10,506 nucleotides of DNA from Lysobacterales bacterium. GTDB lineage: Bacteria > Pseudomonadota > Gammaproteobacteria > Xanthomonadales > Marinicellaceae. Position 1 is the first letter of the stretch, and every line of letters starts with the position of its first letter. The DNA is taken from positions 1 through 10,506 of the forward strand of contig WGBZ01000377.1 in the NCBI GenBank assembly GCA_015494035.1. The letters are read 5' to 3'. Shown one piece after another: positions 1 to 5,856 of this stretch. A program made the translations under genes and the position numbers. A model generated the notes under the pieces. The model saw only the letters and a list, made by a program, of their open reading frames with translations, made no database searches and was not told the DNA's origin.

Positions 1-1
1 C

Positions 2-340
2 CTGTATTACCGGCCCGGAGGCAAATACGGTGAACACGCCGACAGCCAGTATTATGACAAGGAACAAAACCTGTGGATAAAATGCCTGGATCGCGATTAC
101 AGCCTGCTGATTTACCTCAATGACGATTTCACCGGCGGCGAATTGTATTTCAAGAAATTTGATTACACCTACCGGCCCCAGGCCGGCGATCTGGTGCTGT
201 TCCCGTCCAATCATATTTATATGCACGAGGCCCGTCCGGTTCTCAGCGGCCAGCGACTGGCCGTGGTTAGCTGGCTGGCCGAAAAGGGGCAGCCAAAAGT
301 GCAAAACCCCCGACCGGCCACGGCCATTGACTATGCGTGA
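2..340 (+). CDS. 2-oxoglutarate/Fe(II)-dependent dioxygenase, prolyl-4-hydroxylase type (3' part only)
   Basis: The N-terminal part lies outside the window; 112 codons are visible, ending in TGA. The visible part is the catalytic double-stranded beta-helix of the 2OG-Fe(II) oxygenase superfamily. It has a HAD triplet (codons at 35-43), which gives the first iron ligands H and D. A YLNDDFTGGEL strand follows, then a GDLVLFPS strand, the distal histidine in MHEARPV (codon 224-226), and GQRLAVVSW, whose arginine would bind the 2-oxoglutarate carboxylate. All expected catalytic residues are present, so the enzyme should be active. These enzymes hydroxylate protein or small-molecule substrates using O2 and 2-oxoglutarate; the substrate cannot be read from the sequence. 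The gene ends 73 bases before the P-II gene, with no obvious terminator between, so co-transcription is possible but unproven. Confidence 0.85.
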   Translation: MYYRPGGKYGEHADSQYYDKEQNLWIKCLDRDYSLLIYLNDDFTGGELYFKKFDYTYRPQAGDLVLFPSNHIYMHEARPVLSGQRLAVVSWLAEKGQPKVQNPRPATAIDYA

Positions 341-365
341 CTTCACGTAACAAGTAACCACGTAA

Positions 366-752
<387 letters not shown>

Positions 753-852
753 AATGCCTTTTCAGGAATTCCCTGCAATCGTTTGCTTCTTCTCCGGTTC
801 TCCCTGACTTTGCCGCTTTGTGCCGGCGCCACCGTGGATAAATAAAACTGAC

Positions 853-2985
853 ATGCGCTGCACCCGAATGCCCTTGCTTGACGGCCCCGATGTGGAGGCC
901 AAACGTCAGGAGATACTGACCTATTTTCAGGACACCTGGGCCGCCTACGAAAGCCTGTTCGAATTGATAAAAACCCCGGCGGCTTACTACCTGCGCCCTG
1001 AACCCCTGCGCCATCCGCTGATATTCTATTATGGTCACACCGCCACCTTTTTTATCAACAAGTTGCGCGTGGCCGGTTTGCTCAAAGAGCGGGTAGACCC
1101 GCACCTGGAAGCCATACTCGCCATCGGTGTGGATGAAATGTCCTGGGACGACCTGGACGAAACCCATTATGACTGGCCCAGCGTTGAAACGGTACGTCAG
1201 TACCGGCAACGCGTCAAAGCCATCGTTGAAGCACTGATCCGCACCCTGCCACTGAAATTACCCATCGGCTGGGACGATCCGTTCTGGATCATTCTCATGG
1301 GCATTGAGCACGAGCGCATTCACCTGGAAACCTCATCGGTGCTGATACGCCAGTTGCCATTGGAACACGTGCAGCCTCACCCCGAATGGCCCACGTGCCC
1401 AACGGCCCGGACTGGCAGCCCGGTGGCGCTGTCCAATCCCCTGGTGGCTGTCACCGGCGCGCGCGTCCAGCTGGGCCGACAACATCCGGCAGAAACCTAT
1501 GGCTGGGATAACGAATACGGTATCCACACGGAAAATGTCGCGGATTTCGAAGCAGCGCAACACCTGGTCTCGCAGGGTGAATTCCTGGCCTTTGTGGAAG
1601 ACGGAGGTTATGACAATCGCCAATGGTGGACCGAAGAAGGCTGGCGCTGGTGTCAATACCAGAAAACACAGGGCCTTGGCCGGCACCCACTGTTCTGGCG
1701 CCGCGGCAACGACGGAAGCTGGCGCTATCGGGCGCTGGCTGAAGAACGCCCCATGCCCTGGGACTGGCCGGTGGATGTCAATTACCTGGAAGCCAAGGCC
1801 TATTGCAACTGGCTGGCACACCGCACCGGATTGTCCGTGCGCCTGCCCACCGAAGCCGAATGGCGGCGCCTGTATGACCTCAGTCTTGAGTCCCACTACC
1901 CGGACTGGCCCTGCGAGCACACACCGGCCAACATCAACCTGGCACATTGGGCCTCTTCCTGCCCGGTGGACCGGTTCGCTCATGGCGATTTTTACGATGT
2001 GGTGGGCAATGCCTGGCAATGGACGGAAACGGCCATCAACGGTTTCGACGGCTTTGCAGTGCACCCGGCCTATGATGACTTTTCCGTGCCCACCTTCGAT
2101 GGCCAGCACAACCTCATCAAGGGAGGCAGCTGGATTTCCACTGGCAATGAAGCCCACCGCGATGCCCGCTACGCCTTCCGTCGTCATTTTTACCAACACG
2201 CCGGTTTTCGTTACGTGGTCTCACAACAGGCCGTCGAGCAGACCTTCAACAGCTATGAAAGCGATGAACTGATCGCCCAGTACCTGGAGTTCCACTACGG
2301 CGACACGTATTTTGGCGTCAACAATTTTCCTTCATCCTGTGTGCAGGCCATTGCGCCACTGCTGACAGACCGACCCTGTGAACGCGCACTGGACGTTGGT
2401 TGCGCCGTGGGCCGCAGCGCCTTCGAACTGGCCCGGCATTTTCAGCACGTGGATGCCATTGATTTTTCCACCCGATTCATTCGCAACGCCATTGCCCTGC
2501 AGAAAAACGGCGAAGTCCGCTATCTGATTCCCACCGAAGGCGAATTAACGCAAATGAAAGCGGCCAGACTGGATGAGCTGGGACTAAATGAATGGGCTGG
2601 CCGGGTACATTTCAGTCAGGGCGATGCCTGCAATCTGAAGGCCCGCTACAGCGACTACGACCTGATTTTTGCCGGCAACCTCATTGACCGCCTGTATGAC
2701 CCGGAAAAATTTCTGCGAGACATTGTACAGCGGCTGAAACCTGGCGGGGTGCTGGTGTTGACCTCCCCTTACACCTGGCTGGAAGAGTTCACACCGAAGG
2801 AAAACTGGCTGGGCGGCAAAAAAGTCAATGGCGAGAACCAGACCACTCTGGATGCCCTGCATCGCATCCTGGAACCTGCCTGTGAATTCATCGAAAAAGC
2901 GCGCGATATTCCTTTTGTGATTCGCGAAACGGCGCGCAAACACCAGCACACCATCGCCCAGATGACTGCATGGCGCAAACGATGA
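853..2985 (+). CDS. ovoA: 5-histidylcysteine sulfoxide synthase with 4-mercaptohistidine N1-methyltransferase domain (OvoA)
   Basis: A 710-residue, three-domain OvoA, the usual length. Family knowledge: this non-heme iron enzyme joins cysteine to C5 of histidine with O2 to give the sulfoxide, and its C-terminal domain later N-methylates 5-thiohistidine to ovothiol A. Visible here are a DinB-like domain (about 20-165) with His62 in YYGHTATFF and the HERIHLE motif (His153, His157, Glu159), the expected iron ligands. An FGE-sulfatase-type domain (about 195-460) follows, with VRLPTEAEW at 329-337, GNAWQWTE, IKGGSWIS (GGSW at 424-427) and HAGFRYV. The Rossmann methyltransferase domain (about 490-705) has LDVGCAVGRS at 513 onward as its SAM-binding loop. 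The start is uncertain: ATG 853 was chosen because it leaves a short lead before the conserved PLLDG segment. GTG 820 and ATG 868 are alternatives, and none has a clear ribosome binding site. It overlaps ovoB by an ATGA. Confidence 0.93.
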   Translation: MRCTRMPLLDGPDVEAKRQEILTYFQDTWAAYESLFELIKTPAAYYLRPEPLRHPLIFYYGHTATFFINKLRVAGLLKERVDPHLEAILAIGVDEMSWDDLDETHYDWPSVETVRQYRQRVKAIVEALIRTLPLKLPIGWDDPFWIILMGIEHERIHLETSSVLIRQLPLEHVQPHPEWPTCPTARTGSPVALSNPLVAVTGARVQLGRQHPAETYGWDNEYGIHTENVADFEAAQHLVSQGEFLAFVEDGGYDNRQWWTEEGWRWCQYQKTQGLGRHPLFWRRGNDGSWRYRALAEERPMPWDWPVDVNYLEAKAYCNWLAHRTGLSVRLPTEAEWRRLYDLSLESHYPDWPCEHTPANINLAHWASSCPVDRFAHGDFYDVVGNAWQWTETAINGFDGFAVHPAYDDFSVPTFDGQHNLIKGGSWISTGNEAHRDARYAFRRHFYQHAGFRYVVSQQAVEQTFNSYESDELIAQYLEFHYGDTYFGVNNFPSSCVQAIAPLLTDRPCERALDVGCAVGRSAFELARHFQHVDAIDFSTRFIRNAIALQKNGEVRYLIPTEGELTQMKAARLDELGLNEWAGRVHFSQGDACNLKARYSDYDLIFAGNLIDRLYDPEKFLRDIVQRLKPGGVLVLTSPYTWLEEFTPKENWLGGKKVNGENQTTLDALHRILEPACEFIEKARDIPFVIRETARKHQHTIAQMTAWRKR

Positions 2986-4157
2986 ACGAACACTTCCCAC
3001 CGCTGGCCATGCAGGTCTGGAACCAGGGCGTAAAACAATGGGCTGCTGCTCACGGAAGACAGATACAGCCCATTCACAACTCCGAGCCGGAGCCCCTTTC
3101 GACCAGTGAATTTGAGCAACTGACAGGTGCTTCGGTCAATGCGCTGGTCAACGACATTTCCCTGGGCTATGCGCCCGATGATGGCACCTGGGCACTGCGA
3201 TCGGCCGTGGCTGAAACCATGCCTGGCTTGACCGCGGACCAGGTCATCAGCACCGCCGGCGCTCAGGAAGCCCTGACGCTGGTGCTGCATGCCCTGCTGG
3301 AAAAAAATCACAAGGCCGTGGTCATCACGCCGATTTTTGAACCCATTCTGCGGCTCTTGCAAGGCCTGGAAATTGATATCACCGCCGTGCCTTTAGCACT
3401 GGAAAAACAGCAATGGCGACTGGATCTGGACGCCCTGTTCAGTGCCATGGGCAGCCACTGCAAGGTGCTGGTGGTCAATTTTCCGCATAACCCCACCGGC
3501 ATGATGGTGTCACCGGCGCACTGGCAGGCCATTGTCTCCCAGTGCGAGAAGCACGGCACCTGGCTGGTGAGCGACGAAGTGTTCCGGGGGCTGGAACAAA
3601 ACCCGTCAAACACGCGCCTTACGCCAGCGGCGGTGGCTTCTGCCCGTGGCATCAGCATTGGCGTGACCGCCAAATCGCTGGCCCTGCCCGGGGTGCGGGT
3701 GGGCTGGCTCAGTTGCCGGAATTCAGCGGTACGGCAAAAGGTGCTGGCCATCAAACAGTATTTTTCCATCTGCAACAGCCAGCTGGATGAAGCCGTGGCC
3801 ACCGCCGCGATCAGGAACCACACGGCGATCTGGCAACGCAGCGCGGCCATCGTCGCTGACAATACCCGGAGTTTTGAGCAGGCTCTGGATGCGGCCTTCG
3901 CCCGGCAACCAGAAAAAAAACCGAATGTTATTCCGCCCCAGAGCGGCTGTACTGGCTTTGTGTCCTTGGGCGAAACAGCCGGAAATGGCCGAAAAAATGC
4001 TGAGGCAGAGTTATGTCGCTTTGTGCTGGAAAAAACAGGCCTCAATACCTACCCCGGGCAGTTGTTTGCCAGCCAGGTGCCCGGGTTTCGTCTCGGCTTT
4101 GGTTACCGGCGTTTTGCCCGGGACTATGCGCCCCTTGCCGATGCACTGGCTCAGTGA
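2982..4157 (+). CDS. ovoB: PLP-dependent sulfoxide lyase of ovothiol synthesis, aminotransferase class I/II fold (OvoB)
   Basis: A 391-residue fold-type I PLP protein. Landmarks are the N-terminal LGYAPDDGTWALR segment (residue 61 on), AGAQEAL (92-98), FPHNPTG (168-174, Asn170 contacts PLP), SDEVF (Asp198 pairs with the pyridine nitrogen), TAKSLALPGVRVGW (Lys231 is the Schiff-base lysine, Arg239 the phosphate contact) and PGFRLGFG (Arg370, substrate carboxylate). By sequence alone it would be called an aminotransferase. The call as OvoB rests on family knowledge that ovoA is partnered by a PLP-dependent beta-lyase that cleaves the histidine-cysteine sulfoxide to 5-thiohistidine, and on the 4-base ATGA overlap with ovoA (2982-2985), which implies translational coupling. 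ATG 2970, 4 codons upstream, is an alternative start. No Shine-Dalgarno is seen. A bulged inverted repeat (4151-4156 TCAGTG with 4183-4188 CACTGA) spans the stop but lacks a T-run. Confidence 0.82.
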   Translation: MNEHFPPLAMQVWNQGVKQWAAAHGRQIQPIHNSEPEPLSTSEFEQLTGASVNALVNDISLGYAPDDGTWALRSAVAETMPGLTADQVISTAGAQEALTLVLHALLEKNHKAVVITPIFEPILRLLQGLEIDITAVPLALEKQQWRLDLDALFSAMGSHCKVLVVNFPHNPTGMMVSPAHWQAIVSQCEKHGTWLVSDEVFRGLEQNPSNTRLTPAAVASARGISIGVTAKSLALPGVRVGWLSCRNSAVRQKVLAIKQYFSICNSQLDEAVATAAIRNHTAIWQRSAAIVADNTRSFEQALDAAFARQPEKKPNVIPPQSGCTGFVSLGETAGNGRKNAEAELCRFVLEKTGLNTYPGQLFASQVPGFRLGFGYRRFARDYAPLADALAQ

Positions 4158-4258
4158 CGGCAGAAGGCATAGCCCGGTCAGCCACTGAAGCAAAAGTTGC
4201 TGCAGGTCAAAGCACCACCCTTCGGGCTGGGTAAAATGGACGCTTGTTCCCACCCTGC

Positions 4259-4264
4259 GAGGAG
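4259..4264 (+). promoter_or_regulatory. Ribosome binding site of the OsmC-like gene
   Basis: GAGGAG lies 5 bases before the ATG at 4270 and decides that start. The 112 bases between ovoB and this gene hold no promoter that I can support. Confidence 0.65.
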
Positions 4265-4269
4265 ACGCC

Positions 4270-4701
4270 ATGAGTGACAACCACCGGATTTTCCGCCTGC
4301 GCCTGAAAGTGGACTATGGCGAAGAAAATGACACGTTCGTGGTGCAGAAATATAGTGACGAAGAAAAGCGCTGGCTCGCGCTGGCCATTAACGAAAAAAC
4401 GCCGGGACTGCTGGTGTTTCTGTACTCTATTCTCACCTGCCAGCACCTGTTTCTGCGCAACCCGGCGCAGAAAGCCGGTCTGCGCCTGCGGCATACCAGC
4501 GGTGAACTGCAGGGGCGCTTTAACCGGAAAACGTTTCGTTTCGAGTCTATCCAGACGGCTTTTTCTGTCAGCAGCGAGGTGGAACCGCCCTGTCAGCTGG
4601 CCGAGGAAATCACTCAGGCCATGCGCCATTGCCCGGTGTCGCGCAACCTGGACCCGGCCATCGAGAAAACCCTGAGTCTGAGTTTTGCCAGCCTACTTTA
4701 G
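4270..4701 (+). CDS. OsmC-like small thiol protein (OsmC/Ohr superfamily)
   Basis: A 143-residue soluble protein without signal peptide. The fold call rests on layout. Beta-rich residues 1-40 are followed by a hydrophobic helix, TPGLLVFLYSILTC, with Cys57. Strands follow (AGLRLRHTSGELQGRF, KTFRFESIQTAFSV), then a helix ending in HCPVSRNL with Cys121, and a last strand. OsmC/Ohr proteins have the same size and two redox cysteines in just these places; the spacing here is 64 residues, against about 66 in OsmC of E. coli. Those enzymes reduce organic hydroperoxides with thiol partners, but many OsmC-like proteins have no proven reaction and this one is divergent. A third cysteine (Cys108) is present. 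It is the last plus-strand gene before the convergent junction and follows ovoB by 112 bases, so it may share the ovothiol transcript. A role in using or recycling ovothiol is inference only. Confidence 0.62.
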   Translation: MSDNHRIFRLRLKVDYGEENDTFVVQKYSDEEKRWLALAINEKTPGLLVFLYSILTCQHLFLRNPAQKAGLRLRHTSGELQGRFNRKTFRFESIQTAFSVSSEVEPPCQLAEEITQAMRHCPVSRNLDPAIEKTLSLSFASLL

Positions 4702-4711
4702 ACTGTCTCAT

Positions 4712-4760
4712 TGCATAAGGTCACTCTTTAAACTCTGAAATGACCTCATAAAGTTATGCA
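4712..4760. repeat. Imperfect inverted repeat in the convergent junction
   Basis: TGCATAAGGTCA (4712-4723) is matched by TGACCT (4741-4746) and, after 7 unpaired bases, TTATGCA (4754-4760). It could fold into a two-part stem with an 18-base loop. It sits just after the OsmC-like stop, where a terminator would be expected, but no T-run follows on either strand. A classical intrinsic terminator is therefore not supported; an mRNA-end structure or an operator is equally possible. Confidence 0.4.
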
Positions 4761-4796
4761 TAAAAGAAGTAAATTTTAGAATGTTCTCAATCAGCT

Positions 4797-4826
4797 TTGA
4801 TGTGTAAAAATATGTGCTAACATAAT
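4797..4826 (+). promoter_or_regulatory. Sigma-70-like promoter pointing into the insertion sequence
   Basis: TTGATG (4797-4802), an 18-base spacer and CATAAT (4821-4826) match the -35/-10 consensus at 4 of 6 and 5 of 6 positions. AT-rich DNA gives such matches by chance. What adds weight is that AGGAGAGG and ATG follow at the right distances. It would run antisense to the transposase. Confidence 0.3.
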
Positions 4827-4878
4827 TGATTCGTTAACATATAGGAGAGGCCATTAATGAGAAAGATTTCTTTATTAG
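4817..4878 (-). pseudogene. Severed last codons of the S8 protease gene
   Basis: If the insertion sequence and one copy of the TTAG repeat are removed, the protease frame (ending SDLIFAN) continues without a shift into KEIFLINGLSYMLTNQLC and a TAG at 4817-4819. This gives an original protein of 575 residues. The tail is AT-rich and carries no motif I recognise, so an older rearrangement at this 3' end is possible. Confidence 0.55.
4875..4878. repeat. Target site direct repeat, left copy (TTAG)
   Basis: TTAG matches 5960-5963. Read on the minus strand as CTAA, it supplies the transposase stop codon TAA. Confidence 0.65.
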
Positions 4879-5852
4879 CTGTCGGGTCTCGCTTGATCAT
4901 AAACTTTCTTTTTGAATAATTCCGGTTGTTTTTTCTGCCAGGACTTAAGTGCCTGAACGGGCGTGATGTGGCCGAGGTTTTTCTGCGGAATATGGTGATT
5001 ATAAATCTTCTGGTACTGATGCAGGGTTTCGCGTAAATCCCTGGAAGCATCAAAACGGGTGGTGGTGAGGATTTCACTGATTCGCCCATTGAATCGTTCC
5101 ACCATGCCGTTGGTCTGTGGGCGTTTGGGCGTGATCAGGCGGTGTTCAATGCCTGCTTTCTGGCAGACCTGGTCAAAAGGGTGTTTGCCGGTGGGTTCGC
5201 GCTCACCGGTGGCCACAAAGCGGTCGGTGAATTCCTTGCCATTGTCTGTCAGGACTTTGCTGATCACAAAAGGCGCCTTGTCGATCAGGCGTTTCAGGAA
5301 GCCACTGGCGCTGCGGGCACTTTTGGCCGGCAGGATTTCCAGATAAACCCAGCGCGTGGCTCGGTCGATGGCAACAAACAGGTACTTGCGGCTGGACTCA
5401 TCGGGCATTTGCGGCAGGTATTTGACATCCACGTGCATAAAGCCCGGTGCGTAATCTTTGAAGGTCTTGGGGGCTGCTGTCTGCAAGTCCTCTTTTTCCC
5501 GCAGCATGTCTCTGAGATTGGACACCCCGTAACGGCGCAGGGTGCGGTGGATGCCTGCACGGGTGGCTTTGGGATGAATGAATTCACGCACGACCACCAA
5601 CAGGTCATCCAGGGGCAATAACAGCAACTTGCGCAGTTCAACCACCAGCCTTTCCTGGTATTCGCTGAGCGTGGTTCGCAGGCGATGGGGGCGGTGGCTG
5701 CGGTCAGTGAGGTCCTCCCGGTTCTGCCATTTTCGGATGGTCTGTGGGGTGACGTTGTATTGTTTGGCCAGATCAACTTGCTTGCGGTCACGCTGCGCCT
5801 TGATCTCGGCACGAATCTCGGGGGTGGTGCGGGCTTGGGGATGGATGACCAT
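4875..5852 (-). CDS. IS481-family transposase (DDE, rve integrase core)
   Basis: A 325-residue transposase. The N-terminal half has a helix-turn-helix (about 10-45, AKQYNVTPQTIRKWQNR) and an IS481-type linker with LLLLPLDDLL and the HRTLRRYGVSNL segment. The RNase H-like catalytic core starts near residue 130. The catalytic residues are Asp142 in HVDVKYLP, Asp203 in LTDNGKEF and Glu252 in NGMVERFNGR; their surroundings match the family closely. The length is normal and no frameshift is visible, so it is likely functional. The start ATG 5852 is preceded by GGAGGAAG at a 9-base distance. The stop TAA (4875-4877) lies in the target duplication, not in the element. It follows the chimeric protease frame by 4 bases, so it is probably expressed from the protease operon as well as, or instead of, its own promoter. 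Confidence 0.93.
   Translation of the reverse strand: MVIHPQARTTPEIRAEIKAQRDRKQVDLAKQYNVTPQTIRKWQNREDLTDRSHRPHRLRTTLSEYQERLVVELRKLLLLPLDDLLVVVREFIHPKATRAGIHRTLRRYGVSNLRDMLREKEDLQTAAPKTFKDYAPGFMHVDVKYLPQMPDESSRKYLFVAIDRATRWVYLEILPAKSARSASGFLKRLIDKAPFVISKVLTDNGKEFTDRFVATGEREPTGKHPFDQVCQKAGIEHRLITPKRPQTNGMVERFNGRISEILTTTRFDASRDLRETLHQYQKIYNHHIPQKNLGHITPVQALKSWQKKQPELFKKKVYDQARPDS
4879..4891. repeat. Terminal inverted repeat of the IS (transposase 3' side)
   Basis: CTGTCGGGTCTCG, an exact reverse complement of 5947-5959. It also encodes the last transposase codons (RPDS) on the minus strand. Confidence 0.88.
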
Positions 5853-5856
5853 GATG

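Larger units (their letters stand above)
4702..4874. other. AT-rich convergent intergenic stretch
   Basis: About 31% GC by hand count over 4701-4860, far below the GC-rich genes on either side. It lies between the end of the OsmC-like gene and the left end of the insertion sequence. It contains an inverted repeat (4712-4760), a promoter-like pair (4797-4826), a strong Shine-Dalgarno (4843-4850) before ATG 4857, and on the minus strand the severed last codons of the protease gene (4817-4878). No full-length gene fits in it. Confidence 0.7.
4857..4919 (+). other. Short frame across the left IS junction, 20 codons, with a strong ribosome binding site
   Basis: AGGAGAGG (4843-4850) stands 6 bases before ATG 4857. 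The frame reads MRKISLLA from flanking DNA and then crosses into the insertion sequence, stopping at 4917-4919. Before the insertion the same frame would have run antisense to the protease 3' end and stopped after about 30 codons, so a real gene start is doubtful. It is listed because the translation signal is much better than chance would suggest. No function is recognised. Confidence 0.25.

Noticed and set aside
344..365. Direct repeat CACGTAA (344-350 and 359-365) before the P-II gene
   Set aside because: Only 7 bases, two copies, no match to an NtrC or other operator that I know; may be chance.
820..852. GTG 820 as the ovoA start
   Set aside because: Possible, but there is no ribosome binding site and the added residues (PAPPWINKTD) are not family-like as far as I recall; ATG 853 is kept with low certainty.
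1333..2199. Long open frame on the minus strand inside ovoA (288 codons)
   Set aside because: It is fully antisense to the conserved FGE domain of OvoA, has no ribosome binding site and no recognisable motif; long antisense frames are common in GC-rich genes.
1450..2220. Sulfatase-modifying enzyme (formylglycine generator)
   Set aside because: The FGE-type domain is present but lies between the DinB-like iron domain and a methyltransferase domain, which is the OvoA architecture, not a sulfatase activator.
3308..4045. Open frame on the minus strand inside ovoB (245 codons)
   Set aside because: Antisense to a clear PLP enzyme; rich in Ser, Arg and Thr without a domain pattern.
4151..4188. Inverted repeat at the ovoB stop as a terminator
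   Set aside because: The stem is bulged and no T-run follows, so termination before the OsmC-like gene is not supported.
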